Below, piece by piece: positions 10,398 to 17,910 of a stretch of DNA of 54,355 nt (its first letter is position 1; each line of letters starts with the position of its first letter). The notes below the pieces were generated by a model. It did no database searches and was not told where the DNA came from. It worked only from the letters and a program-made list of their open reading frames with translations. The translations under genes and the position numbers were made by a program. Origin of the DNA: Deltaproteobacteria bacterium (GTDB lineage: Bacteria > Myxococcota > XYA12-FULL-58-9 > JABJBS01); assembly GCA_018668695.1 (NCBI GenBank), contig JABJBS010000364.1:1-54355 (forward strand). The letters run 5' to 3'.

Positions 10398-10526
10398 TTG
10401 GCTACTCCTAAGTGAGGTTGGGACGGTCAGCGTCGCTTATTTAGGGCAAATTAGTTCAACCAGAGACCAACATCAACCGTCACGCGGCTATCCGGGTATT
10501 TGTACGTAAATAATTTATGACGCACC

Positions 10527-10554
10527 TTGACAAAGTAACGCGCCGTGTTAAATT
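10527..10554 (+). promoter_or_regulatory. Candidate sigma-70 promoter for the phasin-like gene
   Basis: TTGACA at 10527-10532, a 16-bp spacer and TAAATT at 10549-10554. Transcription would start near 10561, about 100 nt before the chosen start codon. The -35 is perfect and the -10 moderate; the call rests on sequence only. Confidence 0.5.
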
Positions 10555-10657
10555 GTGGTTATGACGCGCAGCGGCAAAACGCTGGAGGGGCGCAGGCCAA
10601 CGGCTCAGCAGCGCGTTTATAGAAATTTTAACCAGCGTTTTCATGGAGTTAATAAAA

Positions 10658-11152
10658 ATGACCGCTACAAAAGCAAAAAAAGTTACGAAGAAAAGAACTA
10701 AAAAAACAACAACCAAGGCTGCTCGGGCAAAGAGCAACCCTAAATTAACGACGGTTGAGGGTGCACGTGAACGTGCGGAGGAGCTCTTGAGCTCTTTGCA
10801 GGTTAGAGCCCGTGATCTCTCTGAGGCGCGACAGGGTTTACTCACGACTGTGACTGATTTGGTAGACGAAAAAGGTCTCAAGCCAGCTGATGTAAAAGAG
10901 ACTCTTGATGATCTCTTAGGCCGCATTAAGTCCAATGAACTTTGGGACGAATTGACAGCGAGCAACACCGTAGCGACTTTAACCGACTACCGAGAAGAGC
11001 TGGAGCGTCAAATCGAGGCAGTTGTGACCCGAATTATGTCGACTTTAAACATTGCGACTCGAGCAGACATCGATGCAATGGACAAAAAACTTAAGAGCAT
11101 GAACCGTAAGGTTAATGAGCTAAATCGCAAGGTTAAGACACTCACCGCCTGA
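10658..11152 (+). CDS. Phasin-like / PHA-granule-type protein with Lys-rich N-terminus
   Basis: 164 residues from the ATG at 10658. An ATG 15 nt upstream overlaps the likely ribosome-binding site GGAG, so the internal start is preferred. The first ~30 residues are Lys/Ala/Thr-rich (KAKKVTKKRTKKTTTKAA), like the histone-H1-like basic arm of PhaF-type proteins but at the opposite end. The rest is helical, with the phasin-like ending RADIDAMDKKLKSMNRKVNE. The basic arm could bind nucleic acid and the helical part could coat polymer granules or self-associate; both are inference. The stop codon lies inside the terminator hairpin. No PHA synthase is in the window, so granule function is unproven. 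Confidence 0.75.
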   Translation: MTATKAKKVTKKRTKKTTTKAARAKSNPKLTTVEGARERAEELLSSLQVRARDLSEARQGLLTTVTDLVDEKGLKPADVKETLDDLLGRIKSNELWDELTASNTVATLTDYREELERQIEAVVTRIMSTLNIATRADIDAMDKKLKSMNRKVNELNRKVKTLTA

Positions 11153-11160
11153 GTGTCTTT
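11136..11160 (+). terminator. Intrinsic terminator overlapping the phasin-like stop codon
   Basis: AGACACTCA (11136-11144) and TGAGTGTCT (11150-11158) form a perfect 9-bp stem around a CCGCC loop and are followed by TT. The TGA stop at 11150-11152 is the start of the 3' arm. The T-run is short, so some read-through into the structured RNA behind it is plausible. Confidence 0.6.
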
Positions 11161-11218
11161 GGGCGCCTTGTTGAGTCCGACGGGCCTAGTCGTAAATGTG
11201 GCCCTTCGGAGGGTATGC

Positions 11219-11267
11219 GCGCGAGCAGTGGAACTTCCCTTCCCCCAACAAATTCCGCTGTTCGTGC
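11219..11267 (+). repeat. C-loop hairpin 1
   Basis: A 15-bp stem (11219-11233 with 11253-11267, including three G-T pairs) holds the 19-nt loop CTTCCCTTCCCCCAACAAA. The loop is a near copy of the one at 11389-11405, although the stems differ in sequence. Confidence 0.8.
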
Positions 11268-11328
11268 CGCTTACCTAGACTACGAATAGTAGGCTGATGC
11301 CCCCTTCGGGGATTGTGAGTCTGCTCAG

Positions 11329-11365
11329 TCCGATAAATTGTACCCCCCAAGGCAGATTTATCGGG
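11329..11365 (+). repeat. C-loop hairpin 3
   Basis: A perfect 9-bp stem CCGATAAAT / ATTTATCGG (11330-11338 with 11356-11364), extended by one T-G pair. It holds a 17-nt loop, TGTACCCCCCAAGGCAG, with six C in a row. Confidence 0.75.
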
Positions 11366-11370
11366 AAATA

Positions 11371-11423
11371 TGTGCGTCGGTGGCAGGTCTCCCTTCCCCC
11401 AACAAACCTGCCGCCGGCGTACG
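11371..11423 (+). repeat. C-loop hairpin 4
   Basis: A 17-18-bp stem (11371-11388 with 11406-11423) holds the loop CTCCCTTCCCCCAACAA. The loop matches that of hairpin 1 almost exactly, while the stem sequence is unrelated. This pattern is expected if the loop is the functional, conserved part. Confidence 0.8.
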
Positions 11424-11479
11424 CTTGGGCCCTTAGGGACCCACTTTCGATCTTTGAAGCTGCTCATAAGGCAGCACGA

Positions 11480-11911
11480 ATGGCTTTGGCTTTGACCGGC
11501 CCAGCTGCTATGGACGCTTCGATGACAAAGGTTCAAGCGACAACTCAAGCAATTACGGTGAAAGCAGAGGCATTTTATGTGCCTGAGCGTTCTAGTGCGC
11601 TGAAGAATCACTATTTTTTCGCCTACCGGATTGAAATTGAAAATGAGGGCGAAGTGCCTGTTCGTTTAATGAACCGGCACTGGGTCATCACTGACGGTCA
11701 CGGTGAAGTTCAGGAAGTTCAAGGAGCCGGCGTGATTGGCTCTCAGCCCCTGATTGCTCCTGGCGATAAGTTTGCCTACACCAGCGCTTGTCCTCTGACG
11801 ACCCCAGTTGGGACCATGTCAGGCAGTTATGAGATGGAGGTTGAGGGTGGTGAGCCTTTTGAGGCTGAAATCCCCGCATTTACCTTGGCGATGCCTTATT
11901 CGCTCAATTAA
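11480..11911 (+). CDS. apaG: ApaG-family protein
   Basis: 143 residues from the ATG at 11480, which has AAGG 8 nt upstream; ATGs at 11510 and 11522 would give 133 or 129 residues, nearer the usual ~125. An open frame extends back to 11297, but that part coincides with the RNA hairpins and is not protein-like. The ApaG domain (fibronectin-III-like fold) is clear: FFAYRIEIENEGEVPVRLMN, RHWVITDGHGEVQEVQGAGV, then GDKFAYTSACPLTTPVGTM. ApaG proteins are linked to Co2+/Mg2+ handling in enterobacteria, but their biochemical role is not settled. It follows the structured RNA directly, so the RNA could be its leader. Confidence 0.88.
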   Translation: MALALTGPAAMDASMTKVQATTQAITVKAEAFYVPERSSALKNHYFFAYRIEIENEGEVPVRLMNRHWVITDGHGEVQEVQGAGVIGSQPLIAPGDKFAYTSACPLTTPVGTMSGSYEMEVEGGEPFEAEIPAFTLAMPYSLN

Positions 11912-12076
11912 CGACCGCCGAGATCTGAAAGCTACCTGGAGTAGCTAAATCGTATGCAGAGCGAAGCGAAATGAACTGACAAAACAGTGACTTTGCGCTA
12001 TCTGTCCCTTTTAAAATACTGATATCTTTTCGGTGGGTCCAACAACGGTCCCAACGAAGCTCATTGAGGTTATCAA

Positions 12077-13828
12077 GTGGTCCGATTGCGGCGCCAATAT
12101 ACAGCTTCCCATATCATTTTCCTGGCAGCTTTGGGTTTGTCTGGATGGATTGGTTTGTTGACCACTGAGTATTGGTCCAACGGTAGGCTGGTCGCCCCTG
12201 ATTTTTCAGTGCAGTGGTGGTCTTGCTTGGGATTGATTGCTTGCGCACGTCTGCTTGCCTTTAAAGTTTTTCGCTCTGTCCAAATCGCTATTGATTCAGC
12301 TTTTTACATCGCCGCTGTTTTTGTCTGCGGCACAGTTTCTGGAGCAATCCTTGCGGCCATTGCGCTGACAACCGATGGAGTTGTGCGCGAGCTTTTTGTG
12401 ATGGGCGGTTCGGGACGCCGCAAAGATGACTCTTGGTGGTACATTGTGGCTTGGCTGGTTTACAAAGGCGGGCTGGCTTCTTTGGTATTGCTACTGGTGG
12501 GTACGATTTTTGGCGATGTTTGGATGCTCGGAATCAACGATGCCACTCTGACTTGGGCGCTGCCGATTTTTTATATTACGTTTTTGTTCGTTCATTATTT
12601 GTTTGCGGGCAGCGGGCACTGGCTCGAGGGCGAAGCTCAGTCGAGCATGCTTGGCTCGTATATGGTTCGCGTCATTGGTGCAGAGCTGGTCCTTCTACCA
12701 ATGTCACTTGCTATGGTGATGGCTTTTCGCCACCAAGGCTTGGGCCTGTTTTGGCTTTTGGGTGCAACGGGTCTCATGACCAATGCCATTTTTCGGCGCG
12801 TCGTAACCGTAACGGAAAAGAGTCAGCGACGAGCTGAGGAGTTGTCCACTCTCAACGACGTAGGTCGCATTATTGCTGCGAGTTTAGAGCGCGACCTCTT
12901 GATCAAAAACCTAGCAACGGTGACCGTCCAACTCGTTGGTCGAACCTCTCGCTTTATGATTGGCTTGGTCAAGGAAGGCACTGACCAAATCGACTGTGAG
13001 TTTTTCGATGAGTCTGGCAGCCAGTTTCTAGAGTTGCAGTATCCAGTGGGAGCCGGGTTGCCTGGTTACGTGATGACCAACCGCAAGCCACTGCTCATTG
13101 ACGATCTCCAATCAGAGTATAGCCAGTACTCCTCAGATGGGGATTACTATGACTCCCGGTTTAGCTCGTGGCTGGGCATTCCTCTGATGGTTTATGATGA
13201 AGTGGTTGGGGTGCTTTCGGTACAAACCACGGAGCAAGAAGCCTACACACAAGACGACCTCGAAGTGTTAACAACCATTTCCGATCAGGCGGCGGTGGCC
13301 CTTGAGAATACGCGGCTTTATGAGCTGGCCACTGTAGATGGCTTAACGGGCCTTTTTGTGCGGCGCTATTTTGACCAGCGCCTGGTTGAAGAGTGGGAAC
13401 GCTCATCTCGATACGACAATCACATGGCGGTTGCGCTATTTGATTTGGATAATTTCAAGAGGCTTAACGACACCTATGGCCACCAGACGGGCGACGAGGT
13501 CCTCCGCTACGCTGCCGCGATTGTTCGAGACAATATGCGCAGTTTTGATATTGCCGCGAGGTATGGCGGCGAAGAATTCGCATTTATTTTTCCAAGAACG
13601 GATGAAGCTGACGCCCAAGCAGTTGCTGAGCGGATCCGTTTTGACTTGGAATCCAAACCCATTCAAACGCCTGGAGGCTCCATCCACGTAACCGCATCTA
13701 TTGGTTTAGCGGTTGCGAATGAAGCCGATGAAGGTAACCCCCTACACCTTGTGGCGCGAGCAGATGCTGCACTCTACAAGGCTAAAGAACTGGGTCGAAA
13801 TCAGGTGGTTTTAGCGAGCACGCTTTAA
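12077..13828 (+). CDS. Membrane diguanylate cyclase with GAF domain
   Basis: 583 residues from a GTG with GAGG 7 nt upstream. Residues ~10-245 hold about six to eight membrane segments of a MASE-like sensor region. Residues ~265-400 are a GAF domain (VGRIIAASLERDLLIKNL ... WLGIPLMVYDEVVGVLSVQT). Residues ~415-583 are a GGDEF domain with active-site ARYGGEEF near residue 497 and an intact inhibitory RxxD site (RSFD) five residues before it, so it should make c-di-GMP and be product-inhibited. It lies 19 bp before lon and probably starts the operon that runs to 18771. Confidence 0.93.
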   Translation: MVRLRRQYTASHIIFLAALGLSGWIGLLTTEYWSNGRLVAPDFSVQWWSCLGLIACARLLAFKVFRSVQIAIDSAFYIAAVFVCGTVSGAILAAIALTTDGVVRELFVMGGSGRRKDDSWWYIVAWLVYKGGLASLVLLLVGTIFGDVWMLGINDATLTWALPIFYITFLFVHYLFAGSGHWLEGEAQSSMLGSYMVRVIGAELVLLPMSLAMVMAFRHQGLGLFWLLGATGLMTNAIFRRVVTVTEKSQRRAEELSTLNDVGRIIAASLERDLLIKNLATVTVQLVGRTSRFMIGLVKEGTDQIDCEFFDESGSQFLELQYPVGAGLPGYVMTNRKPLLIDDLQSEYSQYSSDGDYYDSRFSSWLGIPLMVYDEVVGVLSVQTTEQEAYTQDDLEVLTTISDQAAVALENTRLYELATVDGLTGLFVRRYFDQRLVEEWERSSRYDNHMAVALFDLDNFKRLNDTYGHQTGDEVLRYAAAIVRDNMRSFDIAARYGGEEFAFIFPRTDEADAQAVAERIRFDLESKPIQTPGGSIHVTASIGLAVANEADEGNPLHLVARADAALYKAKELGRNQVVLASTL

Positions 13829-13847
13829 CCGAAAGACGATAAAAAAT

Positions 13848-16592
13848 ATGACTGACGTAGAAACAACAATCATCGATAGTGAGAGCCCTTTGGAGAGCAA
13901 GGCGCTTGTACCCATTTTGGACCAGCCTCCAACTGTATTACCGGCGATTGTTCAAGATGAGTTGGTGCCTTTCCCGGGGCCCATGGTTCCATTGCTGCTC
14001 GACACCAAAAGTCGTCAAGAAGCAGTTTTGCATGCCAAGAGCAATGCGGGATTTTTCTTACTCCTGAACCGAGTTGCACCCGTTGATGATCCCGAAAATG
14101 GGTCGACGGGTATGCCAATTGTGGATGAGTTCGGTGCAGCCACTGCGATGCCGGGTTTTGACCTTGGCCAGAGTGGCTCCGGGTTCGGTCAGTTTGAGGA
14201 AACACTCGAGTATGGTTCCGTAGTCTCCGATGAAGAATTAGCGGGTCGAGATGGCGTGGCCGACGAGGCTGAACTCGAGGAGGATGTTGACGATTTAGCG
14301 GATCTAAGCCGCGTGGGAATCCTGACCCGTGTGATGAAAGTCTTTCGGCTACCCGATGGCCGGATGAGTGCTTTGGTCCATCTTTTGCGTAGAACCCAGC
14401 CGGTTGAGCTGGTGCGCCGTAAGCCATTTCCCGTGGTTCGCGTAGCTTATCCAACTGAGATTGTAAGTGATCAAGAGAGTTTTGAGGCCACTTATCGGCA
14501 AGTTCGCTTAACACTCCAGCAATTTTTCGAACGCCATCCCGGTGTACCGGAAGAGCTTAAGATTACAGCTTTGGCCATCGAGGCTCCTGGTATTTTAGCA
14601 GACTTTGTTGCTCAGCATTTATCGCGAGATTTTCAAGAACGCCTTGCCTTCTTAACTGAACTCGATCTTGCTAAACGGGCCCGCTTGGCCTTGGAAGTTG
14701 CGATTCGCGAATTGGATATGCTGACTGTGGGCAATCGCATCAGCCAGGAAATTCGTGAGAAGGTCGAACGGCACCAGCGCGATTATCTGCTTCGTGAACA
14801 ACTTCGAGCTATCCGAGTAGAGCTTGGAGAAGAGCGCGACCCAACGGCTTTGGCCATTGAAGAGTTGCAGAAGAAGCTTGAGGCCGCAGGGCTTCCAGAA
14901 GAAGCTCAGCTTAGAGCCGATGATGAGATGAAACGTTTACAGCTCTTGCCGGCTGAGAGTCCCGAACACAATGTTGTTCGTTCGTACCTAGAATGGATTG
15001 CCAGCTTGCCCTGGTCTCATGTGCAGGAGGACATTGCTGATATTAAGCATGCCCGCGAAGTACTTGATGAGGATCATTATGGGCTTGATGAAGTCAAAGA
15101 CCGCATCATTGAATACTTGGCAGTCCGTCAACTCAATCCGGATAACCGCGGTACGCTTCTTTGTTTTGCAGGGCCTCCGGGTGTTGGGAAGACTTCACTC
15201 GGTCAATCGGTGGCACGGGCTTTGGGGCGCGAGTTCTATCGGTTTTCAGTAGGTGGCATGCGTGACGAGGCCGAAATCAAAGGGCACCGGAGAACCTATA
15301 TAGGTGCCATGCCGGGCCGTATTCTCCAGGCATTACGACAGGTAAAAACCGCCAATCCGGTTTTGATGCTCGACGAACTCGATAAAATGGGTTCCGATTG
15401 GCGTGGGGATCCATCAAGCGCGATGCTTGAAGTTTTGGACCCTGCTCAAAATCATGCGTTCCAAGACCACTATCTCGATTTACCTTTTGATTTGTCACGG
15501 GTGATGTTTATCGCCACGGCGAACGTTAAAAGCCAAATTCCTGGGCCGCTTCTAGACCGCCTCGAGGTCATCGACTTGCCAGGTTATATCCCTGAAGAAA
15601 AGCTTGAGATTGCACAGCGCTACCTGCTCAAGCGCCAGCGTGAAGATCATGGGCTCACCACACGTCAAGTAAGTGTGAGCCGAACCATCATGCGAAGTAT
15701 GATTACCGATTACACCCGGGAAGCCGGGGTACGAGAACTTCACCGGGTAATTGGTAAGGTTTGCCGAAAGCGGGCCACTGAAGTGGTAGCCGGTCAGAAG
15801 GTGAAAGCAGCCGTGTCCAAGGAACTCTTGGTCGATTATCTTGGGCCGCCGAAACTTCGGGATGACCGTTTGAAGCAGGCAGGTAAATCGGGTGTTGCAA
15901 CGGGTCTTGCCTGGACACCGGTGGGCGGCGTGGTGTTGTTTATTGAAGCAGCAATGATGCGCGGCAAAGGCATGATGCGTATCACGGGTCAGCTCGGTGA
16001 GGTTATGACGGAGTCGACGACGATTGCACTTTCGTTCGTGAAGCGCCGCTCCCAAGATCTGGGCATACCATTTGAAGTATTCCAAAAGAGAGACTTACAC
16101 CTGCACTTTCCTGCAGGGGCAGTTCCGAAAGATGGTCCTTCTGCTGGTGTTACGATTACCACGGCTCTCTTATCACTGCTTACGAATACACCGGTGCGGG
16201 CACGGCTTGCGATGACTGGAGAAATCACGTTGGGCGGCGAAGTATTGCCGGTGGGTGGTATTCGGGAAAAAGTCGTTGCGGCAAGAGCAGCCGGCGTCAA
16301 TACGGTCATTTTACCAGAAGCGAACCGCGCGGATGTTGAAGAGATCCCAGATGTTGTTCGTGAGAAGATGAATTTTGTCTTCGCAGCTCATTATGATGAC
16401 GTTTTCGCTGTAGCTTTTCCAAAAGGCTTGAAAAAGGTTCGCTGGACCAAGAGCGGTGACAAGGAACCGGTTGCTCATGTGAAACCACTGCGTAAACCAG
16501 ATACTGTCGATACTAAAAAAACAGGTACTAAAAGCAGCCCGGCGAAGAATCGCAGAGCAGCCAAAAGCCGAAAGCCAAAGAGGAAGTCGTGA
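13848..16592 (+). CDS. lon: ATP-dependent Lon protease with acidic insertion and basic tail
   Basis: 914 residues against the usual ~780-820. It degrades misfolded and regulatory proteins in the cytoplasm. The N-terminal substrate domain (LVPFPGPMVPLLL) is interrupted at about residues 80-150 by an acidic, Gly-rich insertion (contains DEAELEEDVDDLADLS) before GILTRVMKVFRLPDGRM. The AAA+ part has Walker A GPPGVGKTSLGQ near residue 442 and Walker B VLMLDELDKMG. The protease part has the catalytic serine in PKDGPSAGVT (~765) and lysine in GGIREKVVAARAAG (~808), so it should be active. The last ~35 residues are Lys/Arg-rich. The stop overlaps the GTG start of the next gene (GTGA), indicating translational coupling. 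Confidence 0.97.
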   Translation: MTDVETTIIDSESPLESKALVPILDQPPTVLPAIVQDELVPFPGPMVPLLLDTKSRQEAVLHAKSNAGFFLLLNRVAPVDDPENGSTGMPIVDEFGAATAMPGFDLGQSGSGFGQFEETLEYGSVVSDEELAGRDGVADEAELEEDVDDLADLSRVGILTRVMKVFRLPDGRMSALVHLLRRTQPVELVRRKPFPVVRVAYPTEIVSDQESFEATYRQVRLTLQQFFERHPGVPEELKITALAIEAPGILADFVAQHLSRDFQERLAFLTELDLAKRARLALEVAIRELDMLTVGNRISQEIREKVERHQRDYLLREQLRAIRVELGEERDPTALAIEELQKKLEAAGLPEEAQLRADDEMKRLQLLPAESPEHNVVRSYLEWIASLPWSHVQEDIADIKHAREVLDEDHYGLDEVKDRIIEYLAVRQLNPDNRGTLLCFAGPPGVGKTSLGQSVARALGREFYRFSVGGMRDEAEIKGHRRTYIGAMPGRILQALRQVKTANPVLMLDELDKMGSDWRGDPSSAMLEVLDPAQNHAFQDHYLDLPFDLSRVMFIATANVKSQIPGPLLDRLEVIDLPGYIPEEKLEIAQRYLLKRQREDHGLTTRQVSVSRTIMRSMITDYTREAGVRELHRVIGKVCRKRATEVVAGQKVKAAVSKELLVDYLGPPKLRDDRLKQAGKSGVATGLAWTPVGGVVLFIEAAMMRGKGMMRITGQLGEVMTESTTIALSFVKRRSQDLGIPFEVFQKRDLHLHFPAGAVPKDGPSAGVTITTALLSLLTNTPVRARLAMTGEITLGGEVLPVGGIREKVVAARAAGVNTVILPEANRADVEEIPDVVREKMNFVFAAHYDDVFAVAFPKGLKKVRWTKSGDKEPVAHVKPLRKPDTVDTKKTGTKSSPAKNRRAAKSRKPKRKS

Positions 16593-17308
16593 TTAAACGT
16601 TGGGGGAAACAGTTTGTATATGGACTATGTTTGGGGTGTCTCTTTCTTGCGGCTCCCAGCCACGGTGGGCAATTAGGCATCGGTGATTCTGCGCCGTTAT
16701 TTACTTTAAAAACCGTCAACGAGGGCGTGAGTGACAAGCGTTATGTAAATCTTTCTGATTACACCAAGGCGCTGGATGCGGGTGGTAAGAAAGCAACATT
16801 CCTTTCCTTTTTTGCAACAACGTGTGAGCCCTGTAAGCGTGAACTCCCCTATCTGGTTGAGCTCCACAAGTCCTACGTGGATCAAGGTTTTCAAGTCATC
16901 GTTGTTACCATTGATAAAGATCCTGCGGAGGTTGCAGTCGTCAAAAAGATGGTCACCGACTTTGGGGCAGCCTTTCCGCTTCTGAACGACAGGTTTGGAA
17001 TTGTGGCGCGTCGCTACGGAGTAGAAGCACTGCCTATGAGCTTTCTGATCGATCAGGCTGGAACCGTGAAAATGACCAACGAAGGTTATGGCGAGGATGG
17101 ACCTCTAAAGCTTTTGGCGCAGACACGGATGGCGCTTGGGTTGCCTCTTGGGAGTACAGCTCCTGAAAGACTTTGGCCATTTGTGGGTGTACCAGAGGAT
17201 GTTCAATCGGCCCGTGATGCGAAGGCTAAAAAGCAAAAAGCGGCGGAAAAGAAGGCTCGTAAAAAGCGCAAGAAGCGCCGAAAGAATGTGGCGGGTACGA
17301 AGCGTTGA
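16589..17308 (+). CDS. TlpA/ResA-like thioredoxin-fold protein with basic tail
   Basis: 239 residues, GTG start overlapping the lon stop. An N-terminal signal sequence (FVYGLCLGCLFLAAPSHG) puts it in the periplasm; C17 of GLCLGC could be lipidated, but a clean lipobox is not certain. The redoxin domain shows the active site TTCEPCKRELP (CxxC) near residue 73 and the cis-Pro region VEALPMSFLID, typical of thiol-disulfide reductases. The last ~35 residues are an extreme Lys/Arg tail (KKARKKRKKRRKN), unusual for an exported redoxin. The stop overlaps the next gene's TTG. Substrate unknown. Confidence 0.85.
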   Translation: MIKRWGKQFVYGLCLGCLFLAAPSHGGQLGIGDSAPLFTLKTVNEGVSDKRYVNLSDYTKALDAGGKKATFLSFFATTCEPCKRELPYLVELHKSYVDQGFQVIVVTIDKDPAEVAVVKKMVTDFGAAFPLLNDRFGIVARRYGVEALPMSFLIDQAGTVKMTNEGYGEDGPLKLLAQTRMALGLPLGSTAPERLWPFVGVPEDVQSARDAKAKKQKAAEKKARKKRKKRRKNVAGTKR

Positions 17309-17760
17309 GTCAGCCGGTTAAGCATCTACTCTTGTTTGTTTTTCTGTTCGGTTTCGCAACTGCTTGTTTCAAGACTGATCCCGCCACTTCTCAAGGAGTT
17401 TGGCAAACGAGTCTTAAGGGAGCGTTACAGCTCGCTGAGGATAAGTCCAAACCCGTCCTCATCGATTTTGGAGCAGATTGGTGCAAGCCTTGTAAGCGGA
17501 TGCATCAAGAAGTTTTTGTTGATCCCAGAATTCAAGAGCATTTACGGGAGAGCTTTGTCCCTGTCTTAATTGATGCAACTGAGATCACACCAGAGGTTTC
17601 ACGGCTCTTGCAGAGCTATCAGGTTGTCACACTGCCTTCGTTGGTTTTCTTAAGTCCGGCTGGTGATTTTTTAGAGGGGCAAACCTTGGTGGGCTTCAGT
17701 GATGTGGACCGCCTTGAGGAGCGTATCAAGCGCGTACTCAAAGAGCTGCGAGATCGGTGA
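17305..17760 (+). CDS. Thioredoxin-like lipoprotein
   Basis: 151 residues from a TTG overlapping the previous stop (TTGA). The signal peptide ends in a lipobox (FGFATAC), predicting a membrane-anchored periplasmic protein. The domain matches the C-terminal thioredoxin domain of DsbD-like proteins: DFGADWCKPCKRMHQEVF with the CxxC at about residues 56-59, then VVTLPSLVFLSPAG with the cis-Pro. It probably works as an electron relay or reductant for another extracytoplasmic thiol protein, perhaps its neighbour at 16589. The pairing is inferred from gene coupling. Confidence 0.85.
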   Translation: MSQPVKHLLLFVFLFGFATACFKTDPATSQGVWQTSLKGALQLAEDKSKPVLIDFGADWCKPCKRMHQEVFVDPRIQEHLRESFVPVLIDATEITPEVSRLLQSYQVVTLPSLVFLSPAGDFLEGQTLVGFSDVDRLEERIKRVLKELRDR

Positions 17761-17910
17761 AACAGTGCTCGACTTCCGCCTCAATTCACCGCTCACGACG
17801 CCTAAATACCAGTACAGAAGCCTTGGTCTGACGGCCGCAGTGGTTCCAGTTGGAAGCAAATTCGAATCTACCTATAGCTCGGTCTTCGGTTCGTGCTATG
17901 AAGATGACTC

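Larger units (their letters stand above)
11161..11442 (+). ncRNA. Candidate structured RNA with C-rich hairpin loops
   Basis: A non-coding stretch of about 280 nt with dense secondary structure. It contains a GGGCC/GGCCC hairpin near 11182-11204, a 15-bp hairpin at 11219-11267, a CCC(TTCG)GGG-type hairpin near 11302-11311, a 9-bp hairpin at 11330-11364 and a 17-18-bp hairpin at 11371-11423. Three of these expose C-rich loops. Loops 1 and 4 share the 16-nt string TCCCTTCCCCCAACAA, while loop 3 contains six consecutive C. This resembles the logic of 6C RNA (Actinobacteria) or CCUCC-loop 'cuckoo' RNAs (alphaproteobacteria), but I recognise no known family. A weak promoter (TTGAGT, 16 nt, TAAATG) lies at 11171-11198. 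Ends are not defined; no clear T-run terminator follows. Confidence 0.6.

Noticed and set aside
10480-10968. 162-codon minus-strand frame
   Set aside because: Antisense to the phasin-like gene and its promoter; low-complexity Phe/Val text mirrors the Lys-rich stretch.
11219-11423. Repeated C-rich loops as a CRISPR or tandem repeat
   Set aside because: There are only two near-identical loops, within different stems and with no regular spacing or spacer units.
11427-11442. GGGCCCTTAGGGACCC as terminator of the structured RNA
   Set aside because: The stem has a mismatch, and no T-run follows.
11297-11479. N-terminal extension of the apaG frame (61 codons)
   Set aside because: It coincides with hairpins 3 and 4 of the candidate RNA, has no ribosome-binding site at its start and has no likeness to ApaG.
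11186-11611. 141-codon minus-strand frame across the structured RNA
   Set aside because: It mirrors the RNA hairpins and the apaG start, and has no protein-like pattern or site.
13870-14514. 214-codon minus-strand frame
   Set aside because: Antisense to lon; no family features and composition follows the lon codons.
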